From assembly GCA_023935145.1 (NCBI GenBank), contig CM043702.1, positions 103,795,088 through 103,859,087 on the forward strand: 64,000 bases of DNA, written 5' to 3'. The notes below the pieces were generated by a model. That model saw only the letters and a list, made by a program, of their open reading frames with translations. It was not told the origin of the DNA and did not search any database. The first letter of the stretch is position 1. Every line of letters starts with the position of its first letter. This DNA is from Bretschneidera sinensis (taxonomy: Eukaryota; Streptophyta; Magnoliopsida; Brassicales; Akaniaceae). This document shows positions 48,001 through 60,000 of the stretch, piece by piece. Made by a program: the position numbers and the translations under genes.

Positions 48001-51000
48001 TGATTTGAGGAGACAACTCAAGACCAGATTTCAAATCCATAACAATGACAAGCATGACAGAATTAACGACAAACAGGTGCCTGCACAGATCAACAATCAC
48101 TCTTTAAGAGAAATTATGAATAGAGATCACAACGTCATATATGTAGAACTAGTAAGAGAAAACGGGTAGAGATCCAGACCTCAGAAAAGGTTGGGCGCAA
48201 GATCTGGCAGAGGATCTAGGTCATGAAGCCAGGTAGGGTTGAGAAAAGAAAACGCTTTGTGTGAGTATCCAGGACACAAAGCAGGATCAGAGTGAGAGTG
48301 GAAGGATGTTGCAGCGGTGGGACTGGGAAATGGTATGGGAGGAGGCACCGTTGGAAGATGGTGCAAAGATGCAGTTGGTGCTGGTAGAGAAGGAAGGTCA
48401 TGAGGCTGGGCTTCACGTTAAGGGCTGGGCTTGCGACACATGGAGGAAAGGGAACTTGGAGTTGCGTCGGGGAAAAGAGGGGTTGGGGAATGGCTGGTGG
48501 CTGTGTGACGACTAATATTGATGGGTGGAGACGGGTGAAAAACGATGGTGGAGAGGGAGATGGTGGCTGTGTGTAACTAGGTTTTTTTTTAAATTTTTTT
48601 TTTATGCTTATTCAAGATCCCAAGGAACCATTGTCTCTGATACCATGTTAACTTGGGATTAGAATGAATTAAAAGGCTACCAGACTCAATCTGGTATTTA
48701 TATTAACTGTGTATGCATAAGTGCAAATATACCCACAAGAAGTATTTTGGTATGTATTGATTATTTTTTTTATAAGTTATTTTTTATTTTGATAAGTGGC
48801 ATGCATTGACTCTATTAAGAATGGCAGGTTTACGAAGAGTATATGGAGGAAGACAACACCAAAAGGCTTAAAATTGAAGAAGTTTGTTGAAGGACCAGAT
48901 GGAACACTTATTCATGATAGTTCGTATGTTGGAGAAAATGCATGGGATGATGATCCGCAGCCTCCTGAGGACTCTGTCAAACAAATTGTTGAAAATGATG
49001 CAAGATTAAATGCAGAAGAGAAGAAGGAACTTGGTGAAGAGTTGGGAATTTCAGGTTTGTTAGTGTGTATGCATGTAAATAAACATGATGCAGGGCTTTG
49101 GTCTAAGGTTGCAGTATATTCAGCTTCTCATTCCGCATTCTTAATATTTTCTGTTTCTTAGTGTTTCATTGTAAATTGAGAATATGAAATTATACTCTAA
49201 AAGGAGTTTTGGTACTGAATTTAATATTTTTGAATACTTCATAACATAATTCATCTCATGATCTTTCAAGTGTTTGGCAAAATGATCATGTGAGCTACAT
49301 TTTATGCACGATGAGAAATTATGTACGTCTTCTCTTCTTGTAATGATTCGGTAATAAATTATATTTCTTACATGCATATTTGACTACCTTTATGCATACT
49401 GAGTAGATGCAGCCTTTTATGCAGATTCCATGGTGCGATGAAAAGAACATCATCATGTACTAAGTGAATATAGGCATCTAGAGATGATGATAGTTTAGGG
49501 TGGATAATACTCATTAGAAAGAAAAAAACTCTAGGTTTTATTTTGCTTTGACCAAGTATTTGAAAGTCTATGCAGGTCTATCTGTGCTTGTGGTCATATT
49601 AGGATTCAATACTGGGTTAATCATTGTTATCTCTGCAAGGAGCAGCTGAGACTGTTTCCCATCTGCTTCTTTGCTGTCCTTGGACCAGGTAGCTGTGATC
49701 TTTGGCTTATGCCGTCTTGGGGGTGAGCTGGGTGGTGGGAGGCTTTGTTAGGGAGGAGATTTATTCTTGGAAAAGGCTATAGGGCTCCAAAGAGTTTTGG
49801 AGAGTTAGCAGCCTTATCCCTCTCTCTATTTTTTGGATGGTTTGGACCGAGAGAAATAGGAGGCCTTTTAACGGAGTGGAGAAGCCAATTGGTGTGATTA
49901 AAGATAGATGGTTTAACACTCTCAACTTTTGGTTTAGTGGGGACTTTTTTTGTCAATGAGGAAGAGCTTGTAGAGTTCATTGAATTTTTATCTTGTAAAT
50001 GGGTTCCACCCTCTTGGTGCGGTTTTGAATACAAGTCTCTTTACTTGTTTAAAAAAGGATTCAATACTGTATATGAAGTGTGATTCTGTTTTAGCTTATT
50101 TACTCAATTTGGTTATTTTGCATGAAACTCCTGCATGAGCACTAATAATGGGTTTTAAGGATTTCTTGTACAAACTTGTGGGATTAGTTGATATTTGTAT
50201 AATTGTATATTTTAATTGTAAATCCGCTATTCTTCCGTTAAGTGATTACAAAAACAACTTAACGCTAATGTTTGATTATCACTGTCCTTGTAAAATCATG
50301 TGATTGGGGGGGGGGGGGGGGGAGGGGGGGAGTGGGTTTCACCTGGACTCTGCCTCTGCCTACTGTCTGATTCCTAATAGCTAATTCTTTTAATGCTTGC
50401 CTGGTAGGTAAATTTCAGGAAAGTAGAGGAACATGGCGTGAAAGACTTCATACATGGAAGGAGATCCTGGAAAAGGAAAAGCGATCAGGGCAGTTAAATT
50501 CATTAAATGCCAAGTACGTTGTTGAATTTGACATGAAAGAGGTCGAAAACAGTCTTCACAAGGATGTGGTTCAGAAGATAACAGATACACAAGGAACTAG
50601 AGCTCTATGGATATCTAAGAGATGGTGGCGTTATCGTCCTAAACTTCCTTACACTTATTTTCTTCAGAAACTTGATTGCTGTGAGGTAAAGTTTTGTTCA
50701 ACTTCATTCTGTTCTCATTTCCTTTGTGGGCAGAATTATTAATTATTATTGCTGTGCATTCTGTGAATCTTCAGCATTGTTTTAACCCCAGTTAGGTTAT
50801 GTGAGAATGTAAGTTAATTTAATTCCTTCAATTTTAAAAGTTTGAGTGCAAAAATAATGCAACAATGATTGTATGTAACGTTAACTAATCTTTAAATGTA
50901 GTCATGCATCTAGCAAGATTGGGCAGGCATTTCTGATTCTCTGGATACTCTTTAAACAGGTTGCTGCTGTTGTCTTCACGGAAGACCTCAAAAGACTGTA

Positions 51001-54000
51001 TGTATCAATGAAAGAAGGCTTTCCATTAGAATATGTTGTAAGTCTAACATCTCACTGCGTTGCTGCCAAACCTGAATAATATATATCCTAATATTTCTTG
51101 ATGTTTTTTTTATATGCTAGGTTGATATTCCTCTTGATCCCTACTTGTTTGAGATTATCTCGAGCTCTGGAGTTGAAGTAGATCTCCTTCAGAAGCGGCA
51201 GATCCATTATTTTATGAAAGTTGTGATTGCATTGTTGCCTGGAATACTGATTCTGTGGCTTATAAGGGAGTCTGTGATGCTCCTCCACATCACTTCTAAG
51301 CGTTTTCTTTACAAAAAGTACAATCAACTAGTTGATATGGCTTATGCAGAAAATTTCATCCTGGTAAAATTTGATTTTTCCAATACTTTTTCCCTCATTT
51401 TTCCTTTTCTGTTGTTGAACTTCCTCAAAGTCTCATTACATTTCATACTTGTCCAGCCAGTTGGAGATGTTGGTGAAACAAAATCTATGTATAAAGAAGT
51501 GGTGTTAGGGGGTGATGTTTGGGATCTTCTTGATGAGCTCATGATTTATATGGGAAACCCCATGCAATATTATGAAAGAGGCGTGCAGTTTGTTCGGGTA
51601 ATGCTTTGAAGTCTATCTAATAATAACAGTGGATTTCTGCTATGAATCTGAAGATAGGTAATATATGATAAATTGTTAATTTTTGTGTCATAGGGTGTGC
51701 TTCTTTCTGGGCCTCCTGGGACAGGGAAAACACTTTTTGCACGCACACTTGCAAAGGAAAGTGGGCTGCCCTTTGTTTTTGCATCTGGTGCAGAGTTCAC
51801 AGATAGCGAAAAAAGTGGTGCTGCAAGGATCAATGAGATGTTCTCCATTGCAAGGAGAAATGTAAGCACTCTTTTCCTTCCAGTTTGCAAATGCAGTGTG
51901 GCATATTTTAGATTTTAATTTTATAATCACTTGCAAGGATTTTGTTTTCTGTTGTGAGTCTGTTAGTTTTGAGCTATGTTACTTGAACTAAGGTTAAAAA
52001 TATCGGTATGTGTTCGACACACTCGTCTTTTTTTTTTTATATTTATTTTAAGTTTTCCTGCCACTGATTTGGAGTGTCCAAGAGCAATCCGATATTTTCA
52101 GACACGTTGTGGATACATGTCGGGTACTTCAAGTAAAATAAAGAGTCGAAGCAACAATGTTCTCGAGCTATTGGTGCTTATTGTAATCACAAAAATGAGT
52201 AGTTACCTATTTTTCTCTATTTGCAATTGCAAGGTATAATATAGTAGCATCTTTATGCTTAAATGAGACTTTAGTGCTTGTTTGGTCTGGACAAGTCACA
52301 CTAGAAAGATAAAGAACCTAGTGCTTGTTTGGTTTGACTGCTCAATTTAGTTCTCCAATTTTATATCTTGAAATCTATGTAGGATTCTTCATTTTTACCC
52401 TGCCATCCCTTATTGGACATGACAATCCAAATACGGATATGGCCTTGGGCCACTCCAAATCAATGGAAAACTGGACGAGTTCAATACTCGGAAACGTATC
52501 CATATAAGACACCCGCACCTTAGTCCGAGTAACGTAGGGTTTGAAATTCAAATATCTCAAGCTTTAACTGTAGTTAGAAAGTTGGCAACCATAACAACTG
52601 GGGGGGCTTGGCTTAGTGGCTAAAGGCTCAATCCAAGCATAGGGACGTGGGTTTGAGTCTTAGGAGTGAATTGAAGTTTATTTTCCACCACTCAGCATAC
52701 GTAATGCTTAATGCATAGGTAAGGTCTTTTCCTCGATAGATCTTAAACCATTCTGATTTTTTTTGGGGCAGGTGGATCCTTGGGTCTGTCAATGCGATAG
52801 TTGAGTTTTTGCCAGAAATGGTGCTAACTATCAGGATTTTTACCCTTCTTGAGGCAATTTGATTTGAGAGATTTGTTACTTTAGAGGACAATTTCTTATA
52901 TCCTATTATACTCTTAATTACTGATGTTTCTTGTCATTTTTTCCTTTCATTTTCTCTTCTAATTTCTCTTCTTTTTATTTGAAGGATGCATCATACATTT
53001 GTCTGCTATTCTTTTATTTTTGTAACATTCTTTTCTATTTGTTATTGAAGGAATACCAATACAGCCTGGCGAGTATTCTGAAAAAAATGCTAATTAATGG
53101 AAAAATTAACCTACAATATTTATCAGTAAGCATGCTGTTCTGTTTGTAATCGCCAGCCAAGCACCAATTTCTCCACCTTCCATGTAGGGGGAAGCTATCT
53201 ATAAGCCAGCCAAGACCTGCATGACATGGCTAAAGGGTCTCAAACTTCCTTACTGTAATTTTGTTCAAGTACTTTTAGTTAATTTGCCAGGGAAACTGGA
53301 AATCTTGATCAAGTTATTGCAGAGTACATGTTTTTGTATCTTATCCCATTTCTCTCTCTCCACAAGAGGGATCTTAGAGGGGAATAAAGCTTCTACATAT
53401 GAGAAGCAGAGAAATAGGACTACAGTAAGAATGGAGAGGTTTTGTCTAAATAGGATTACAAATCAAGATTAACAGCCCAACCCATCTAAAGGTTGCAAAT
53501 TTTCTCATATCAAAGATATATATGAGTGGTCAAAGATATGAACGAAAGTCCCAAGTCTTTTGATTTTAGAATTAATATCATGTTCCTGGGGGTACAAGAG
53601 ATTTTTCAGAACCGTAACCTCTACGATTTGAAAATCTGTGTCACTGAATATTTTAAAGAAATTGAAACCATTTGTTGACCTTGGCAAATTATAAGCATAT
53701 TATTGATGATGTGAAATGAGATCAAAAGCCACCAACAAATTCTCATTCTCTGTACATGGGTTACTTAACTGACATCATCAACATTTCGTTTGAGCATACC
53801 CACAAGAGGCTTTAGCTACCTGCAGATAACTGGAACTTCCTATAGCTATTATTGTTGGTTTGCTCATTCTAGATGCTCTATTGAATTTTCTGTATTTGTA
53901 CTAGTAAAATTTTACTGCAAATCTAAGAAAATATAGGTCAAATTATACTCATCCTCTGGTGCAGGCCCCTTCATTTGTATTTGTGGACGAAATTGATGCT

Positions 54001-57000
54001 ATTGCTGGCAGGCATGCAAGGAAGGATCCACGAAGAAGAGCAACTTTTGAGGCTTTGATTGCACAGCTTGATGGAGAGTAAGTGTATTAGTTTGACCTGA
54101 TGACTGACATACATGCAAGTGTTTCCTTGAACAAATACTATTGAGGCCAATTGATGTGCAGGAAAACTTCTTGAATGAATTTTAGATATCATGCTTATTT
54201 AATAATTTAATACGACCATTGACTTCAAAATTCTTGGGGAATGTTTGGCCTAGCTTTTTCTTTTGCTGTAGGGAATCAAAAATAATTTTAAAAAAGATTT
54301 AACTAAAAGTTTTGTGAAATTAAAAACTATTTAGTTTTTAGTAAAGGTTACGTTAAAAGTGCTGTGAACTAGTTGATGTGTTTGGTTGATAAGTTGTAAA
54401 AGAACTTTTAGACGTCGAAATTACGAAAAAAGGGTATATGAATGTTAATTGACTATTTGGATGCCTCAATGGCTTTTTTTTTTTATCAATTTGACTTTAG
54501 TGTTTGTACCATAAAAATATAATTTAATTACAATTAAATTTGAATGATATAGATAATAAAAGATTAATATTCTATATCATTAAGTTAATAATAATATTCT
54601 CAGATGATCAGAGTTAAGTGATATTTATATAGTTTATATAGTGATAATGGTGTAATACCTTTGCCAGTCAAGGTTAATTTAGAAAAGTAATTTTAGTCAA
54701 AAACCGATTCTGGAGTCAAAGACTACAAAACACAGCTTTTAAGAAAGCTTTTGGAATGCTTTTTCCCACAGCAATAGGTTGCTTTTCCTAACATAAGCCT
54801 TTGGCTAAATTTCTTTTACACGTGGCAAAATGATGTTGCCAGCAACAGCCAAAATGGGGTTCTGGAAAAGCACACAATTAATGCTTTTTGATGAGAGCTT
54901 TTGCGGGCAGCTCTTGTGGGTTTAATGAACCTCTTGAAAACCCAAAAATATCCTTAAATCTTTTAACTAATTTTCCTCAAAATTTAGATATAAACTTTTT
55001 AACTCTATTTTTTTAAACCCTTACACCCTAACAACGAACTCTCTCTTTCTCTATCCTAACAGTAGCCCCTCTCTCTCTCTCATTCTCTCTCACCATCCGA
55101 TTCTCTCTTACCATGACTGCATAGTTGTTAATAGAGGCACACCTAGGCAATTGGAGCACAGAGGCTCCTAGTCCGCGCCTGTGTACACCCTAGGCAAGGC
55201 GATCCGCGTGAGGCATGGGCCAAGGCCTTGAGGTGCGTGCCTTTGTCCAGACGCAAGGCTTACTGAAAGGCGTGCCTGATGAATGATTTGGAAGGAGAAG
55301 AAGAAGCAGTAGGTTTGGTAGACTTTTTCAGCCTTGATTCGGAGAACTCTGACGGAATATCGGCACGAGGATGGCAAGGATGGGTAGATCGGGAAATTCC
55401 GATTCTAGTGGTGTGCTTTGATGGCGGCAGGGTGACTCGCCGGCAACGATGACAAGGTTTTGGTCGCCTGGCAACTGTGATTCTGATAATGTTGGTGGCG
55501 TGGCTTGAAAATAGCCGGAATGTAAAAGTCGGGAATTTTTCTGTTGCTATTTGGTTTTTTTCTCCACTTACGAGTTTATTTTCTCTCTTTTTTTTTTTTT
55601 TTTTTTTTTAAATTTCTTGTGCAATGACTATTGTTATGCACTTTATAGTATATAGTAATATTATTTAGTTTTTTATTATATAAATAAAATAAATAAAAAA
55701 TTATATATACAATTGAATTAAGTTTAGTATATATAGTTTTAATGTTTAAGTTAATGTCTTTAATAATTTAGTGTGTTTGCATTAAAGTAATGATGATAAG
55801 TTGACTACATATTGAAAATCTATGATATTTCTTAATATAGTTTGTGTTATATCAATTTTACACATTTTTTCGAAAATGTGTGCCTCACCTTCGTCAGGTG
55901 CCTGCGCCTAGGTTCCAGATAACAACCATGCATGGCTGGAAGGAACTCACTGGCTGCCGTTATAGCTGCGATCGTGCCGCCTGTTCAAATGGCCCCGATC
56001 GTGCCATCGGTGCTGCTGGCCTAAACCTAGATCGTTCTCGGTTTTCCTATTTTCAATTTTTTACCATCAGATCAATAAAAAAATAAGATGAAATAATTGT
56101 ATTTTCGGGGGGTTTGTTTTTGTTAGATTGATATGTGGGTTCTATTTTTTTGGATTTAAATTAGAAAATAAGATGAGTTTAATTATGGATTTGGATTAAT
56201 AAAATGATTTCTTTTGTGGAAATGATGTGAGTTGATTTTATTGACAAAAAATAGTAGTTGTATAACTTAGGTGAAAATGTAAGGGAAATCCAATCACTTT
56301 GTTATTTGAATAAACCTTTTCTTTCTCTAATTTTTTAGGTTCACTTTTTTGTTCATACAAAATATCTTGATCTGAAATTGAAGGGAATCACATTTTTTCT
56401 ATACTCTTTTTAAGATAAAAATTCATTTCATGAATGAAATGCAATTTAATGGTAAATTTATGAACAACATAAAAAATGTTTTATTTCTTGATTATAATAA
56501 ATATCATATGAACTTAAATTTTATTTAATTTGTTATATAGTGATACTTTTTTTATGTTATTATATTTAATGAGTTATTTTATTAGTAAAAAATGTTAATT
56601 TTACCATATTATTTATAATGCCACAATCACATCTTTTTTATTTTATTATTTTCACTAACAAGTATCAAATGTCATTTAATTTAATAATCCATTACAAGAA
56701 ATAAATTTTTCAGCATGTCTATTGATTTGGGATTAGAATAATAAGAGAATGAAGGGGCTACCAAACAATGCCTAGTCTTGTGCTATTTATATTAAACTGT
56801 ATATGCATAATTACAAGTATACCTTTAACATATCCCCTCAAATTAGAGCATATATATCATATGCATTCAACTTGTTGTAGATAGATCTAACCCATGGACC
56901 ATCCAATGGTTTAGTTAACAAATCTGTTGACTTCACATGTCTTGTATTAATCACATTCACTTCACATGTCTTGTATGAATCACATTCTGCATAAGTTTTT

Positions 57001-60000
57001 TTTTAGAACGACATGACAATCAACTTCAATATGCTTTGTTCTCTCATGAAACACCGAATTAGTTGCAATATGAACGGTTGCTTGATTATTACATACCAAG
57101 CTCGTAGGACCTCAAACTAATAACTGCCTTAGCCAAACTAACTCACAGGTTATTCTTGTTCTATAGGACGCGACAGCCAAATCGAAGTTCTCTATTTAAA
57201 CTCTGCACTCGATTTAGCAACCATTGTTTGCTTCTTACTCTTCCTTAATAGCTGGTTACTCTTAACAAACACACATTATCTAATAGTGAATCTCCTATCT
57301 AATGGAGAACCCACCCAATCAGTATTCATATAGCCCTCAGTCTTAATATAACCATAGTTTTAATAAAGTAAACCACGACTAGGGGTGCACTTAAGATAAT
57401 TCCAAAATATGGATAACCACATCCCAATAACTGGTTCGTGGAGCATCCAGAAGTTGACTAACTACACTTGTTACAAAAAAGATGTTTGGTCTAGTAACAG
57501 TTAAGTAATTCAATTTCTATCCAATCATGTCCTAGATAAGACAATAACTCACACTGATTAACTACAAGTTTTGTAATGGGGTCATAGGATTGTCTATAGG
57601 CTTACGGCCCAATATCTGCATGTTACTTAATAAGTCAAGGACGTATTTATGCTGGGACATAGAAATACCATGATGAGATCTACTAACTTCACTACCTAAA
57701 GAATATCTTAATTGCCCTAGATATTTAGTCTGAAACTTACTCCTTAGAAACTGTTTCTGTGCTAAAATTTTCTCTTTGTCATCTCCTGGTCACAATATCT
57801 TCTACATAAACAATTAAAAAGATTCTGCCTGCCTCAATGTACAAAATGATCTACTTGATATCTACTAACACCGAAGTCAGTTACCACCTCACCGAATATG
57901 CTAAACATGCTTTAGGGGACTGTTTCTAGCCATATTTAACAAGTAAGTTAAATTGAGCTTTGATCTCAACATAGAAAGCATAAAAATAGAAAAAAACTTA
58001 GATATTCATTAAACAAAGCCATATGAGTCTAGAATAACCATCCACAAAAGTAACAAAATACTGAAATCCGATTACAGAAACACACAACTTAGACCACAAA
58101 CATCATAATGCACCAACTGTCTTGATTATATAGTCACCAATCTTAAACATAATAAGAAATAAATATGAGCAGAGATAGGCATCACAACATGCAACTCTTC
58201 AAAAACCCTCCTCATAGCAGTAAAATACTCAATAACAGTCTTGTCACCTTTCTGTCCATGAAAGAACTCAAACTTTAAATCATCATATCCTACTAAAGTT
58301 GCTAGACTACTGTTTAAAACAAGAACTAAAAGAAATTCTCTGTCTTATTGATTGATTAGAATACAATTCAGCAGTCCAATATATAGACTTCTGAATACTA
58401 AATCTAATAGGACTAGGATACAATGATTAGATAAGATAAATATAATCTAGTCCTACTAGGACACATAATAAGAATCCTATTTGGACTCTCAACAAGTACA
58501 ACAAGCGAGCATACTCCACACTTCCATCAAGATGCGTACACCTTTTAGCAAGCTGGGGTTCCGTAGTATTACACAGCAAACCCACAATCTGAGCATCCTC
58601 TTGCTCCCACACATCAAGTAATTTTGCATCCTTTGGCGGGTCATCAGTAAGATGCTTGCATTTACCTTGACCAATTAAATACATACGCACTGGTTTGGAC
58701 CATTAGACATAATTACTACCATTTAACTTGGTAGTAATTTTGGTGGTAGTAATTATGGGAAGCAACTGCGAAAGATTTCAACTTCGTAGCAACAAAAAAA
58801 CCAACCACAACACAACTCCCAAACAAAAGGATAATATCTACAAGCGGGTGCCTCCACAAATAACAACCACACTTCAAAAATAGTAATGAACGACAAGTGG
58901 GTAGTGTTGATGTTAGGAGAAGAGGACAATGATGGAATCGGCGGTGAAGTGGATGGATAGAACGTAAATTATCGGTCGCGAGGCTTGGTGTTGATGTTGG
59001 GGTTGTAGATTAATGTAGAAGACAACTGAATCGGTGGCTGGGTTGTGAAGCGAGAACAAATGGCTACTGGGTTGTAGGGGACAAAGGAAGTCGACGGAAA
59101 GGACAACGATATTTGGAGAAAGGCGGACTGGTAGTAGCGACAATGTGGACAATGATAGGGAAGGAAGGGTTTATCTGATTATCTTTTTAATTTTATTTTT
59201 TTTACTTATAATCCCAAGGAACATGCTCTGATATCATGTTAATCTGTGATTAAACTAAAAAAAGAATGAAGTGCTATCGGCTACCAGACAATGTTGGGTT
59301 GTGTGCTATTTATATTAAACTATATATGGATAATTACACATATACCCTTAACAATGTTTATTTTGGTAATTTTAGTTTCATTGCACATATAAGGTTACAA
59401 TTAAAAAACACTACTATTGGTCCCAATACTTACCACATTGCTTTTACAATGCAGTTTACCGAATGCTATATAGACTTTTAGGTATAACACTTCCCATGAC
59501 TCTTTTGCCAATAACATCTTCACAACACCTTTGGCACTAGACACAACATAGCTACTATAATCCCGAAGCACCCTAAATTATTTTTAAAGCTATTTTCAGC
59601 TTCTCATTCATCAAAAAATCACCTTCAAAAAGGGTGTTTGTAATTATGTCTTTTGTGAAGAAAGTAGTAGTATTGTAGGAAATTAGGTTAGGTAATTGAC
59701 GATGTATTAGGGTTTAGGGTCTATTTCCTATTATGTTTAGAATTGGTGCCTATATTACCTTTGGTATGTTGAATTATTCATATATTGAAAATAGAATTTG
59801 AGACTTGATTATCTCTCTATTTCTCTCCTTTGGTTCTGTTTCTTCTTCTTTCTCTTCTACCTATTATATCTTCTTCTCTTCTTCTCTTCTTCTCTACCTA
59901 ATCTCCATTGTTTCTACTGTTCCTATCCTTTCTCAATCTAGTTCTTCTCTCTAAACTATCTGTCCTACATTAAGTGGTATTAGAACCGAAAGGTCGAATA

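Larger units (their letters stand above)
44040..48740 (-). mobile_element. Ty1/copia element 1 (minus strand), decayed, in intron 2
   Basis: Read right to left: short LTR (48,646-48,740), PBS ctctgatacca (48,635-48,645, minus-strand tggtatcagag), gag (about 48,100-47,300), pre-integrase (46,860-46,640), integrase core (about 46,600-46,290), linker (46,116-45,655), RT (44,530-44,270) and RNase H (44,160-44,040). Interrupted by a TRIM-like element at 44,565-45,654. The 3' LTR is not found. A close relative lies in intron 9. Confidence 0.8.
33675..48827 (+). other. Intron 2 (15.2 kb), filled with nested insertions
   Basis: Phase 2 intron from gtaagt to atggcag. It contains, in order, a TIR element with captured gene pieces (34,164-38,609), a second TIR element (38,756-41,119), the exon 2 tail copy (41,354-41,403), GC-richer LTR-like DNA (about 41,900-43,950) with a small TIR insertion, and a minus-strand copia element (44,040-48,740) with a nested TRIM-like element. 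Confidence 0.85.
49055..50407 (+). other. Intron 3 (1.35 kb)
   Basis: Contains a 5'-truncated LINE with a 13-bp target duplication (49,601-50,068) and a G-run at 50,306-50,330. The rest is AT-rich. Confidence 0.8.
56716..59353 (-). mobile_element. Ty1/copia element 2 (minus strand), decayed, in intron 9
   Basis: Short LTRs of 115 and 117 bp (56,716-56,830 and 59,237-59,353), a minus-strand polypurine tract beside the left LTR (aatttgagggga), and a PBS complement ctctgatatca (59,226-59,236, one change). Between are RNase H and RT scraps ([29 protein letters not shown] near 57,180-57,360), poorly preserved RT/integrase to about 58,300, and gag (58,427-58,735). Same family as element 1. Confidence 0.8.

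Noticed and set aside
48261..48515. Open frames on both strands near the copia LTR
   Set aside because: They lie in the leader of copia element 1 and match no known protein.
55844..56086. 80-codon open frame at the edge of the GAGGCG TIR insertion
   Set aside because: It crosses the element border and has no recognisable domain.
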